DNA of 64,000 nucleotides from Collimonas sp. OK307 (GCF_900113705.1 NZ_FOQI01000013.1:62001-126000), one strand, 5' to 3'. Shown: positions 1-8,194, counted from the first letter of the stretch. Notes: generated by a model not told the origin, from the letters alone. Translations and numbers: made by a program.

Positions 1-449
1 GCTTGAACGCGTTTTACGACAGCGTAGAGATGCGCAAGGAATGCTGCCGGATCCGCAAGATCGAGCCGCTGAACCGCGCCCTCGCCGGCAACAAGGCATG
101 GATCACCGGCCAGCGCCGCGCGCAGTCGCAGACACGTGCTGAACTGCATGTGCAGGAGCAGGATGAAGCGCATGGCATGGCCAAATTCAATCCGCTGGCC
201 GACTGGTCGGAGGACGACGTCTGGCAATACATCCGCAGCAATGGTGTGCCGTACAACCCGCTGCACGACAAAGGCTATCCGTCGATCGGCTGCGAACCGT
301 GCACCCGCGCTATCCAGCCCGGCGAAGACGTACGCGCCGGCCGCTGGTGGTGGGAAAACCCGGATTCGAAAGAATGCGGCTTGCATGTGGTCGATGGCAA
401 ACTGATTCGCATCAAATCGGTCGCAGCAGAACCACAGCAGAACGCCTGA
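1..449 (+). CDS. cysH: Adenylylsulfate (APS) reductase CysH, C-terminal part (5' end outside window)
   Basis: Reduces activated sulfate to sulfite in the cytoplasm during assimilation. Only the last ~148 residues are present; the frame is open at the left edge, so the TTG at 3 is not a real start. Visible: an adjacent Cys pair (ECCRIRK, fragment residues 14-15), a CxxC pair (GCEPC, 97 and 100), and the ECGLH signature (124-128) that carries the catalytic cysteine. The CC...CxxC set binds a [4Fe-4S] cluster and is known from APS reductases, while enterobacterial PAPS reductase lacks it. No cysC (APS kinase) gene follows and CysN is not fused to one, which agrees with direct use of APS. First of four co-directional sulfur genes; 66 bases to cysD. 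Confidence 0.93.
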   Translation, partial: LNAFYDSVEMRKECCRIRKIEPLNRALAGNKAWITGQRRAQSQTRAELHVQEQDEAHGMAKFNPLADWSEDDVWQYIRSNGVPYNPLHDKGYPSIGCEPCTRAIQPGEDVRAGRWWWENPDSKECGLHVVDGKLIRIKSVAAEPQQNA

Positions 450-515
450 AGCATCGCATCATTGATGAATCGTTGACGAATCGTTAAAAAAACACAGACC
501 CGGACAAGACTCGAT

Positions 516-1451
516 ATGAACACAGTTGTTGAAAATTTTTTCCTGGATAAAGCCGCCAACCGCCATCTGGACTGGCTGGAATCGGAAGCGATCCACATCA
601 TGCGTGAAGTGGCGGCCGAGTGCAGCAATCCTGCGCTGCTGTTCTCAGGCGGCAAGGACTCTGTTGTCCTGTTGCGGATAGCAGAAAAAGCTTTCCGTCC
701 AGGCAAATTCCCATTCCCGCTGGTCCATATCGACACTGGCCACAACTTCGCGGAAGTCATCACGTTCCGCGACAAACGCGTTGCTGAACTGGGTGAGCGC
801 CTGATCGTCGGTTCAGTGGAAGATTCGATCAAACGCGGCACGGTGCGTCTGCGCAATCCGCAAACCGATTCTCGCAACGCTGCGCAAGCAGTGACTCTGT
901 TGGAAACGATCGCCGAGCACAAGTTCGATGCCTGCATCGGCGGCGCCCGGCGCGACGAAGAAAAGGCACGCGCCAAGGAACGCATTTTTTCTTTTCGCGA
1001 CGAATTCGGTCAATGGAACCCGAAAGCACAGCGCCCTGAACTCTGGGACCTGTACAACACCCGCGTTCATCCGGGCGAAAACATGCGGGTATTCCCGATT
1101 TCGAACTGGACCGAACTGGATATCTGGCAATACATCGCCCGCGAAAAGCTGGAACTGCCGCCGATCTATTTTGCCCATCAACGCCAGGTGATCCCGCGCA
1201 ACGGCTTGCTGGTGCCGCTGACCGACCTGACGCCCGCAAGAGAAGGCGAAGTGGTGGAGATGCGCGAAGTTCGCTTCCGCACTGTCGGCGACATTTCCTG
1301 CACCTGCCCGGTGGCATCCGATGCGGCGACGGTCGAAGCCATCATCGCTGAAACTGCAGTGACCCAGATTACCGAACGCGGCGCTACCCGGATGGATGAC
1401 CAGACCTCCGAAGCATCAATGGAAAAACGCAAAAAAGAAGGATATTTCTGA
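516..1451 (+). CDS. cysD: Sulfate adenylyltransferase small subunit CysD
   Basis: Makes APS from ATP and sulfate, with energy supplied by the GTPase partner CysN. The 311 residues fit the family. An N-type ATP pyrophosphatase loop is visible (SGGKDS, 44-49), followed by DTGHNF and the GGARRDEEKARAKER stretch around residues 140-155 typical of CysD. The stop codon shares one base with the cysN start (TGATG), so the two subunits are probably translationally coupled. The Shine-Dalgarno upstream of the ATG is weak. Confidence 0.96.
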   Translation: MNTVVENFFLDKAANRHLDWLESEAIHIMREVAAECSNPALLFSGGKDSVVLLRIAEKAFRPGKFPFPLVHIDTGHNFAEVITFRDKRVAELGERLIVGSVEDSIKRGTVRLRNPQTDSRNAAQAVTLLETIAEHKFDACIGGARRDEEKARAKERIFSFRDEFGQWNPKAQRPELWDLYNTRVHPGENMRVFPISNWTELDIWQYIAREKLELPPIYFAHQRQVIPRNGLLVPLTDLTPAREGEVVEMREVRFRTVGDISCTCPVASDAATVEAIIAETAVTQITERGATRMDDQTSEASMEKRKKEGYF

Positions 1452-2800
1452 TGAACGCCGTTGTAACCAATACTGTTGAAGCTACTGTATCCGCGAGTAC
1501 GAACACCAGCCATGTACCGCTGGAGCGTGGCCTGTTACGTTTCATTACCGCCGGTTCGGTGGATGACGGCAAAAGTACGCTGATCGGCCGCCTGCTGTTT
1601 GACAGCAAGGGCATTTTTGCCGACCAGCTGGACTCCATCTCGCGCGCCAAGCACAAACGTACAGTAGGCGACACCATCGATCTGTCGTTGCTGACCGATG
1701 GTCTGGAAGCCGAACGCGAACAAGGCATCACGATTGACGTCGCCTATCGCTATTTCGCCACGCCGAAGCGCAAATTCATCATCGCCGACACCCCGGGCCA
1801 CGAACAATACACGCGCAACATGGTGACCGGCGCCTCTACCGCGGATGCCGTCATCATCCTGATCGACGTTTCCAAAGTAAAGCTCGGCGATGACGGCAGC
1901 GTTGAACTGCTGACCCAGACCAAACGCCATTCGACGATTGCCCACCTGCTGCAGATCGAGCACGTGATCGTCGCCGTCAACAAGATGGATCTGGTGAACT
2001 ACGACCAGACTGTCTACGACCGTATCGTCGCCGCTTATCAGGAATTTGCCCAGCAACTCGGCTTACGCGACGTGCGCCCTATCCCGCTATCGGCGCTGGC
2101 TGGCGACAACGTGGTTGTGCCAGGCGATAACATGCCTTGGAATCAGGGACCGACTTTGATCGCGCTGCTGGAATCGCTCAGCGTCTACGACGAATCGCAT
2201 GACGAACCGTTCCGCTTTCCGGTGCAGCTGGTGGCGCGTCACAACGGCCACGAAGCGAATGATTTCCGCGGCTACATGGGTCGCATCGAAGCCGGTAAAG
2301 TCCACAAGGGCGACAAGCTGGTGGTGCAACCTAGCGGCCAGAGCGCTACCGTCAAGGACATCCGGGTGCTCGAAGGCTCGCTGGAATCGGCCGTAGTGGG
2401 ACAATCGGTTACCCTGCTGCTGGACGAATACCTGGATATCTCACGCGGCGACATGCTGACTTCCGTCGACCGTGCGCCGGCGCTGCTGAAAACCCTCAGC
2501 GCCGATATTTGCTGGCTGTCGGAAGACACGCTCGACCTGCGCCGCAAGTACTGGATGAAGCACAGCACCAAACAAGTCGCGGCGCGCATCACCAAGATCG
2601 ATACGCTGCTCGACATCAATACCCAGGAAAGGCGTCCGGCCGAGTCGCTCAAGCTGAACGACATCGCCCGCGTATCGCTCAATCTGCAGCAAGCCATCGC
2701 TGCCGATTCCTACGATGCGATCCGTGCTACCGGTGCGTTTATCCTGATTGACGAAGTAACGCATCAGACCGTGGCCGCCGGCATGATTCGGCTCGACTGA
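1451..2800 (+). CDS. cysN: Sulfate adenylyltransferase large subunit (GTPase) CysN
   Basis: GTPase subunit of ATP sulfurylase. Translation-factor type motifs are visible: P-loop GSVDDGKST (35-43), DTPGHEQY (G3) and NKMD (G4), followed by EF-Tu-like beta-barrel domains. The length of 449 residues is that of stand-alone CysN, shorter than CysNC fusions, so there is no APS kinase domain. This supports the APS-reductase reading of the neighbouring CysH. It starts on the last base of cysD. Confidence 0.96.
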   Translation: MNAVVTNTVEATVSASTNTSHVPLERGLLRFITAGSVDDGKSTLIGRLLFDSKGIFADQLDSISRAKHKRTVGDTIDLSLLTDGLEAEREQGITIDVAYRYFATPKRKFIIADTPGHEQYTRNMVTGASTADAVIILIDVSKVKLGDDGSVELLTQTKRHSTIAHLLQIEHVIVAVNKMDLVNYDQTVYDRIVAAYQEFAQQLGLRDVRPIPLSALAGDNVVVPGDNMPWNQGPTLIALLESLSVYDESHDEPFRFPVQLVARHNGHEANDFRGYMGRIEAGKVHKGDKLVVQPSGQSATVKDIRVLEGSLESAVVGQSVTLLLDEYLDISRGDMLTSVDRAPALLKTLSADICWLSEDTLDLRRKYWMKHSTKQVAARITKIDTLLDINTQERRPAESLKLNDIARVSLNLQQAIAADSYDAIRATGAFILIDEVTHQTVAAGMIRLD

Positions 2801-2825
2801 CAGCGATAGATTGGACAGGCAAGCC

Positions 2826-3620
2826 ATGCAAGCTACTCACTCCAGCAACCAGACCAGCGCCGGCACCTATGGCAAGGTCTACCTGATCGGCGCCGGCCCG
2901 GGCGCGGCCGACCTGATTACAGTGCGCGGCGCCAGATTGCTGGCGCAAGCCGATGTAGTCTTGCATGACGCCCTGGTAACTGAAGAGATGCTTGCACTGT
3001 GCCCGCAAGCCTTGAAAATCGCCGTCGGGAAACGTTGCGGAAAGCTTTCCACCGCACAGCAATTCATCAACAAGCAGCTGGTCGACAATGCCCGTAAATA
3101 CGCACTGGTAGTGCGTCTGAAGGGTGGCGATCCGATGCTGTTCGGCCGCGCCGATGAAGAATTACGGGCGCTGGAAAAGCATGGCATCGAGGTAGAAGTT
3201 GTGCCAGGCATCAGCGCTGCATTGGCTGCGGCTGCAACTTCCCAGCAACCGCTGACCAAACGCGGAGTCGCACGCAGTGTTGCCTTCTTTACGTCGAGCA
3301 CCGCGCCCGGCGAATCGGATCAGGTCAATATCCCCAATTGCGACACACTGGTGCAATACATGGGCGGGCGCGAAGCTGCGGCTACCGCCCAGCGATTGCT
3401 GGCACAGGGGCGGGCCGCTTCAACGCCGGTGGTGGTGGTGGAAAACTGCAGCCGCGATAACCAGCGTATCCTGCGCCTGCGTCTTGATGCACTTGAATCC
3501 GGCTTGCAGCAATGCGAAGGCCCGGTGCTGGTGATGATCGGCGAGGCGTTGGCCAGTCGTGCGCAACAGCCGATTGAAATCGACCAACAACGGCAGGCCC
3601 CTAGCGCACGATCGGCTTGA
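2826..3620 (+). CDS. cobA: Uroporphyrinogen-III C-methyltransferase (CobA/CysG methyltransferase domain)
   Basis: Methylates uroporphyrinogen III at C2 and C7 with SAM to give precorrin-2, the precursor of sirohaem in sulfite reductase. Visible: the N-terminal SAM-binding GAGPGAADL (from residue 22), the GDPMLFGR motif and the VVPGISAA stretch of the tetrapyrrole methylase fold. The ~264 residues correspond to the methyltransferase alone, without the dehydrogenase/chelatase half of enteric CysG; a chelatase gene lies at 6605-7006. The ATG at 2826 is preferred over an in-frame TTG at 2811 because GGACAGG precedes it. The last 20 bases overlap the 3' end of the opposite small gene. Confidence 0.93.
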   Translation: MQATHSSNQTSAGTYGKVYLIGAGPGAADLITVRGARLLAQADVVLHDALVTEEMLALCPQALKIAVGKRCGKLSTAQQFINKQLVDNARKYALVVRLKGGDPMLFGRADEELRALEKHGIEVEVVPGISAALAAAATSQQPLTKRGVARSVAFFTSSTAPGESDQVNIPNCDTLVQYMGGREAAATAQRLLAQGRAASTPVVVVENCSRDNQRILRLRLDALESGLQQCEGPVLVMIGEALASRAQQPIEIDQQRQAPSARSA

Positions 3621-3783
3621 CGTGCGCTTGTGACGCCAGCGCTTTCTGCAGAACCTGGCCGGATTCGTCCGGACGGTCTTCGGGTGACAGAACATTGATC
3701 CAGCCGACCAAGCCGATGGCAGCCACGGTCAATACAAAAAATACTGCAACTCTCTTATTCAAAAATTCCCATTTCATTTTCAT
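3601..3783 (-). CDS. Small single-pass membrane protein, unknown function
   Basis: This 60-residue protein was not recognised. After a basic start (MKMKWEFLNKR) there is one hydrophobic segment at about residues 12-30 (VAVFFVLTVAAIGLVGW), then a polar tail rich in Asp, Glu and Gln. Expression is supported by a textbook ribosome site: AAGGAG six bases before the ATG. The first helix could be an uncleaved signal anchor. Its 3' end converges on and overlaps the end of the methyltransferase gene by 20 bases. It is the downstream member of a minus-strand set of small genes. Confidence 0.6.
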   Translation of the reverse strand: MKMKWEFLNKRVAVFFVLTVAAIGLVGWINVLSPEDRPDESGQVLQKALASQAHVKPIVR

Positions 3784-3895
3784 TACTTACTCCTTACCTG
3801 CGACATCGGCTGTACCGCGCATCTTCTGAAAATCCCCGATGCCGTATAGCCGCAAAACTATCGCATTCATATCTAATTCAAATAACAGGTTCCCC

Positions 3896-3916
3896 GCCGC
3901 CATAACAAATGGCGGC
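3896..3916. other. Perfect hairpin GCCGCCAT / ATGGCGGC
   Basis: Eight-base perfect arms (3896-3903 and 3909-3916) around a five-base loop, in the gap between two small minus-strand genes. It lies 53 bases past the stop of the 67-residue gene. There is no T-run on the minus strand side, so it is not a convincing intrinsic terminator. It may stabilise the upstream mRNA or fold in the 5' region of the 60-residue gene. Confidence 0.4.
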
Positions 3917-3968
3917 AAGAAAACCTCTACACCATGATTTATCGGATCGCGTTCAGCGTCCGGTGCCG

Positions 3969-4172
3969 CTACCGGCTGCTACGTGTGGCCAGGACACCGT
4001 ACACACCGACCTGGCGATTGTCCTGAGCGAAGTCACGCTTAACATTGTTTGATTTCGCATTGCCGGAAAGTGCCGAGGCCTGGCTTGGCGTCCAGCCAAA
4101 AGTCCAGTTGCCGGCGTTGCCGCCCTTGCGGTTTCCCGATGCAATACCTAGTAATTTTTTGATAGTCATCAT
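3969..4172 (-). CDS. Small Gly/Asn-rich protein, unknown function
   Basis: A 67-residue protein that was not recognised. The start is taken at ATG-ATG (4172/4169), behind AAGGTG; the frame extends further upstream but without a better ribosome site. The N-terminus MMTIKKLLGIASGNRKGG is basic, followed by a Gly/Asn/Trp-rich middle and a basic end (LATRSSR). No clear transmembrane segment is seen. It sits between the membrane peptide gene and the MgtC-like gene, all on the minus strand, with repeats just upstream (4327-4407). Confidence 0.5.
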   Translation of the reverse strand: MMTIKKLLGIASGNRKGGNAGNWTFGWTPSQASALSGNAKSNNVKRDFAQDNRQVGVYGVLATRSSR

Positions 4173-4326
4173 TTCACCTTTTTCATGCGGTGTTTCCGTT
4201 GCAGGAAACAGTGTCAACATGTAAAGCGGTGGCGCGGACGACTGTGACGAAGACATTCCGCCAGTCGATTGCAAGCTGTCCAGCCTGGCCAATCGACACC
4301 GGAAAAGTGAGGATAGCTAGATGGGG

Positions 4327-4407
4327 TCGGACAACTGCAGGCACACAACTGCTTTACTATTTTTTGCTGCTGATTTTTTGGTCCGATATATCGATATCGG
4401 ACAACTG
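4327..4407. promoter_or_regulatory. Direct and inverted repeats between two small genes (possible operator)
   Basis: TCGGACAACTG occurs twice, at 4327-4337 and 4397-4407. The second copy overlaps the right arm of a nine-base inverted repeat, GTCCGATAT (4381-4389) and ATATCGGAC (4394-4402), with a four-base centre ATCG. The set lies 155-235 bases upstream of the 67-residue gene and just past the end of the MgtC-like gene. A regulator site or a processing hairpin would both fit; no factor can be named. Confidence 0.4.
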
Positions 4408-4433
4408 GAACAGTCCATTTCACTTACTCCTGG

Positions 4434-4832
4434 TTATGCCGGCAGCGCCGCAGCGTGCGCGGCAGAAGATGCAGATGCTGGCCTGGCCTGGGCAGAGCGC
4501 GCCGAACGCTGGGGGATGCTTTCCCACTGCACGCTACGGACACTGACTTCCCGCGCCACACGTGTGACCAATTGCACCAGTCCGCCACGTTCACGAACCG
4601 AGCACATCACTTCAACCGTGATGCTGGTCAGATGCGCCTGCACAGCCGGCTCGCTGCCTTGATAAGTTACGTCATAGGCAGACAACAGCTGACGCATCAG
4701 CTCTTCAAGTTTGGCCACTTCCGAGGTACGGCAGGTGGTCACGATACGATACGGCAAAGCTGTCTCGTGACTATCTTTGGTTGCGGCGAAACGATACTTG
4801 TTAAAAAAGGCACGCACTTTATTGAATGGCAT
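4434..4832 (-). CDS. Free-standing MgtC-type C-terminal (ACT-like) domain protein
   Basis: The 132-residue product contains a stretch (about residues 25-110, PYRIVTTC ... VQWE) that resembles the cytoplasmic C-terminal domain of MgtC/SapB proteins, which follows the membrane part in Mg-starvation virulence factors. Here the transmembrane N-terminal half is missing and nothing like it is encoded upstream. The start ATG at 4832 has AAGGAAATCACC before it, so this reads as a real short gene, not merely a remnant. The tail (SARSAQARPASASSAAHAA) is low-complexity. Alternatives are a decayed mgtC with a newly acquired start, or another ACT-fold sensor. Confidence 0.5.
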   Translation of the reverse strand: MPFNKVRAFFNKYRFAATKDSHETALPYRIVTTCRTSEVAKLEELMRQLLSAYDVTYQGSEPAVQAHLTSITVEVMCSVRERGGLVQLVTRVAREVSVRSVQWESIPQRSARSAQARPASASSAAHAAALPA

Positions 4833-5020
4833 GGTGATTTCCTTCCCACTTCCAATTTCCAATTTTCGTTAGCCGGTATTACCAGACGGTTTGCCATAGC
4901 AGGTGGCCGCCCCGTGCAAATGCACGAGGCAAACACATGGCCGTACGCAATCCGCCGAATGGCAGCACGAAAAACGGTCTTGCAAAAAACGGATGGGAGT
5001 ATCGCTGCGGCGCGTATCTA

Positions 5021-5044
5021 AAACAATATCTTGAAACAATATCT
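5021..5044. repeat. Tandem 11-base repeat AAACAATATCT in a gene-free stretch
   Basis: AAACAATATCT at 5021-5031 is repeated at 5034-5044, with a partly inverted echo (CGATATTT) just after. It lies about 190-210 bases upstream of the MgtC-like gene on the minus strand and could be a regulator site. The surrounding interval 4833-5354 holds no ORF that I can support; it is AT-richer than its surroundings in the 5200-5330 part. Confidence 0.35.
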
Positions 5045-5354
5045 GTTTCGATATTTGCCGCCATTTTGTCGCGTCGATGTTGCCGCGACGATCTTACCGG
5101 GATACTACAGCTCGCATATAAGCACAAGCTGTAGCGGAGGGAGGTCTGCTAAAGATTATGCGCTATGTGCCGGGCTGAGGACCCATCCACGTGTACTACT
5201 AGAACAACTGTCCAAAATATGGACCTCCAAGTGATGCAATGTTAAGGATTATATTTCCAGCTAGCTATTCTGTCAAGTAAAAACCCTTTACTTTCAAGAC
5301 AAAACATGCTTCATCGACCTGCATAACAACAGCCACCGCGCGCATAAAATGGCA

Positions 5355-5582
5355 TCAGTAAGAACTGATCTTCATTACACGCAATGTATGCAGCACCGAC
5401 CCGTGGCGGCAATCCAGCACCTGCAAACGCCGCTCCAGATCCTGATGATCCAGCGCTGCTGCAAGATAGGCCTGCTCCGCATCCGTCGCCCCGGCTCGAC
5501 TGTTTGCCAGCACCCGTTGCAGCCACGACAAGCCTGGGAAAATCTGTGCGTTGATATTAGAAAATTTGTTGGAAAATGCCAT
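5355..5582 (-). CDS. DUF3563-like small protein
   Basis: A 75-residue protein. The central AEQAYLAAALDHQDLERRL resembles the short DUF3563 proteins of Burkholderiales, which carry a '(A/D)AYLA-x-A-x-D-x-xDLExR' core; their function is unknown. The start MAFSNKF at 5582 follows GAGG seven bases upstream. The frame stays open far beyond this start into the divergent regulator gene, but that extension is antisense to lysR and is rejected. It is divergent from the LysR gene with 130 bases between. Confidence 0.6.
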   Translation of the reverse strand: MAFSNKFSNINAQIFPGLSWLQRVLANSRAGATDAEQAYLAAALDHQDLERRLQVLDCRHGSVLHTLRVMKISSY

Positions 5583-5712
5583 GCCAAACCTCAATCGATG
5601 AATGGATAAATTAGTTCTACCGGCTTCTGTCTCTTTGCCATGACTGTAGAATAGATGGATCCAGGCTTTTCCTGAAGCGACATTATCTATTTGAAATATA
5701 AGTTTTTTTAAC

Positions 5713-6624
5713 ATGAAAACACGTTTACCACCCCTCAAGCCGTTACGCGTATTCGAAGCCGTGGTGCGCACCGGCAGCCTGACGCTGGCGGCGGCGGAGC
5801 TACACCTGACGCACAGCGCGGTAAGCCAGCAAATCAAATTACTGGAACAGCATTTCGACCAGACCTTGTTTGTCAGAGGGCAGCGCGGGGTCGAGCCTAC
5901 CGCGGCAGCGCGGGTGTTTTTTGCCGACGTCAAAGCCGGCCTCGACCGCATTTCCCTGGCGGCTGAACAGCTGCTCAATACCGGCAAGGTGCGTATCATC
6001 CGTGTCAGCTGCACACCGTCGATGGCGATGCGCTGGCTAATTCCGCGCTTGTCGTCGTTTCAGATAGAAAATCCGCGGGTCGAGATTCGCGTCACGACGT
6101 CGACCGTTGCGGTAGACGCTCTCAAGGAACCGTTCGATGTACTTATACGACGCAGCCCGATGCATCGCGCCGAGTATGAGTGCGTACGGTTCCTGGATGA
6201 TGTGCTGACGCCGGTGGCGTCGTCGCGTTATCTGCAGCAACACCCATGCAAGACCCCTGCGGATTTGCTGCAAGCTTCGTTGCTGCATTTATCGACCCGC
6301 TCGGAAAGCTGGACGCGTTGGTTTAGTGAGGCCGGCGTGCCGGTCAAAGGCCAGCTATCCGGCCAGATCTATGAACATTTCTTCTTAAGTTTACAAGCAG
6401 CGCTCACCGATCTCGGGGTGGCATTGGGGTCGCTGGCCATGATCGAGGAAGATCTTGCGCATGGCAGCTTGTTACCGCTGTTTCCAGGCTTGCTGCTGCG
6501 AGACAAAGGGTTTCATTTGCTGTACCGCCCGAGTCACCAGGATCCGGCACTTGCAGACTTTATCGCGTGGCTGCAGTTAAAGGGAAAGCAGACATCCACC
6601 AGCATTATCCCGGCGGCAAAGTAG
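5713..6624 (+). CDS. LysR-family transcriptional regulator (GcvA-like)
   Basis: This 303-residue DNA-binding regulator has an N-terminal winged helix-turn-helix at about residues 5-65 (LKPLRVFEAVVRTGSLTLAA, then AVSQQIKLLEQ) and a LysR substrate-binding domain from about 90 to the end. The SLTLAAAELHLTHSAVSQ wording is that of the GcvA/AmpR subgroup. The target is unknown; the divergent DUF3563-like gene is a candidate. Its 3' end overlaps the chelatase gene on the opposite strand by 20 bases. Confidence 0.85.
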   Translation: MKTRLPPLKPLRVFEAVVRTGSLTLAAAELHLTHSAVSQQIKLLEQHFDQTLFVRGQRGVEPTAAARVFFADVKAGLDRISLAAEQLLNTGKVRIIRVSCTPSMAMRWLIPRLSSFQIENPRVEIRVTTSTVAVDALKEPFDVLIRRSPMHRAEYECVRFLDDVLTPVASSRYLQQHPCKTPADLLQASLLHLSTRSESWTRWFSEAGVPVKGQLSGQIYEHFFLSLQAALTDLGVALGSLAMIEEDLAHGSLLPLFPGLLLRDKGFHLLYRPSHQDPALADFIAWLQLKGKQTSTSIIPAAK

Positions 6625-7006
6625 AAATACAGTATTCGGCGATGGCACGCTGCACGTCCGGCTGCTCGCCGACCGCCTGCGCCACCGTGATTGCCAGTTG
6701 CGGATATTGTTGCTGAGCCTGCGTTATCAGTGCCGGCAGATCACGCCGTACATGCCCGCCCTGCCCCAGGAACACCGGCACCACGCTAACTTCATTGACA
6801 CCATCGGCAACCAGTTGCTGCAACAGTTGCGGCAAATCCGGTTGCATCAGTTCAAGGAAAGCCAGCCTGACCAGCAACTGCGGACGCTGTTGCTGGATCA
6901 GCTGTTGCAGGGACAAGAACGGCGCCGCCCAGTTGGGATCGCGGGCGCCGTGAGCGAACAGGATAATGGCCTGGCGCCGTATGGACTGACGTGCAGACTG
7001 AGACAT
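6605..7006 (-). CDS. cbiX: Sirohydrochlorin chelatase, short CbiX/SirB type
   Basis: Inserts a metal (Fe for sirohaem or Co for cobalamin) into sirohydrochlorin. It has about 133 residues, the size of the single-domain CbiXS/SirB form. The N-terminal FAHGARDPNWAAPF contains the His of the chelatase site, and VVPVFLGQGGHVRRDLP gives the second conserved His region. The ATG at 7006 has GGAGG upstream; an earlier in-frame TTG lies inside that ribosome site. With the methyltransferase at 2826-3620 it could complete sirohaem synthesis for sulfite reductase. The metal is not readable from sequence. Confidence 0.85.
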   Translation of the reverse strand: MSQSARQSIRRQAIILFAHGARDPNWAAPFLSLQQLIQQQRPQLLVRLAFLELMQPDLPQLLQQLVADGVNEVSVVPVFLGQGGHVRRDLPALITQAQQQYPQLAITVAQAVGEQPDVQRAIAEYCISTLPPG

Positions 7007-7060
7007 GAACGACCCGACCTCCAAACAAAACGTGATGCGGCGCCACCTAGTGCGGCTTAA

Positions 7061-8194
7061 CTACTGCCGCTCAATCTTCCACAAAGCGCCGATGGCAATC
7101 AACAGGAAGATGGTACTCGGCAAGGCTGCCGTGAAAAAGGGCGGCCAGGTATTGAGCAAGCCGAGATGCGAAAACAGCGTGTTGACCAATTGAAAGCTGA
7201 CACCGATCATGATACCGGTAAATATCTTCAGGCTCACGCCACCGGTACGGAAATGCAGATAGGCAAACGGCAAGGCCAACGCCATCATCACGAGTACCGA
7301 CAAGGGATACACCAGTTTTTTCCAGAACGCGATATCGTAGCGCTCGGAGTGCTGGTTGTTCTCCGCCAGATGCCGGGAATAAGCCCATAAATTGTATGCC
7401 GACATATGGTCCGGGTCGGCAAACAGTACCGACAGGATCTCCGGCGTAATTTCCGAAACCAGGTCTTTGGTCGGGAATTTCTTGATGCCGATCGAACCGG
7501 TAATCTCTGCCGTCGACGTACCGTTGACGAAATCGGTTTGCACCACATCATCCATGCGCCAGACATGCTGGCCCTGATATTCAGCCTTGCCGGCCTGAAT
7601 CTGCGCGGTCATGTGCAGGTTGCGGTCAAACTCATACAGTTTGACGCCGACCAGCTGGCCGTCCGGGCGAATCTCGCCGATGTTGATAAACCGCGAGCCG
7701 ACGATATCGCCGCTGGTGCCATCGGCTCGTATCACATCCTTGCTCCACAAGCCGGTCTTGAATTTCTGTGAAATCGAAGAACCCTTGGATTGCAACTTCA
7801 CCTTCTCGGCAATTTCCGCGCTTTTAGGTGAAACAAATTCGCCGATCAATACCGTCGCCACCACAAACAGCAGACCGATCTTGAGCAGGATCTTGGCGGT
7901 CATCATGGTCGACATGCTGGAGACCCGCATGATCGTGAATTCGGACCGTGCAGCGAATTGCGACAAGGTGTAGATGGTACCGATCAGCGCGGCAATCGGC
8001 ATCAGTTCGTAGGCATAGCCCGGCATGCCCAGCACGACGAAAAGGAAAGCGTGCTGCAATTTATAGCCGCCGCGGCCAACCGACGGCAATTCGTTCATCA
8101 AGTCGAAGAATGCGAACAGCGCCAGAAACGCTGCCAGCGTGAACAAGACGGAACGAACAATCTCGGAAGTAAAGTAACGCTGCAGGACCTTCAT
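7061..8194 (-). CDS. lptG: LPS export ABC transporter permease LptG
   Basis: One of two inner-membrane subunits of the LptB2FG machine that extracts lipopolysaccharide from the inner membrane. It has 377 residues with the YjgP/YjgQ layout: about three N-terminal helices (VLFTLAAFLALFAFFDLM near 16-33), a large periplasmic beta-jellyroll (roughly 120-270), then three C-terminal helices. Its start overlaps the lptF stop by four bases (ATGA), indicating an lptF-lptG operon. Confidence 0.93.
   Translation of the reverse strand: MKVLQRYFTSEIVRSVLFTLAAFLALFAFFDLMNELPSVGRGGYKLQHAFLFVVLGMPGYAYELMPIAALIGTIYTLSQFAARSEFTIMRVSSMSTMMTAKILLKIGLLFVVATVLIGEFVSPKSAEIAEKVKLQSKGSSISQKFKTGLWSKDVIRADGTSGDIVGSRFINIGEIRPDGQLVGVKLYEFDRNLHMTAQIQAGKAEYQGQHVWRMDDVVQTDFVNGTSTAEITGSIGIKKFPTKDLVSEITPEILSVLFADPDHMSAYNLWAYSRHLAENNQHSERYDIAFWKKLVYPLSVLVMMALALPFAYLHFRTGGVSLKIFTGIMIGVSFQLVNTLFSHLGLLNTWPPFFTAALPSTIFLLIAIGALWKIERQ

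Noticed and set aside
4190-4546. 118-codon plus-strand frame across the small-gene region
   Set aside because: No ribosome site, crosses the repeat block and overlaps the better supported minus-strand MgtC-like gene.
5583-6014. N-terminal extension of the DUF3563-like frame
   Set aside because: Runs antisense through the LysR helix-turn-helix region; a good ribosome site supports the start at 5582.
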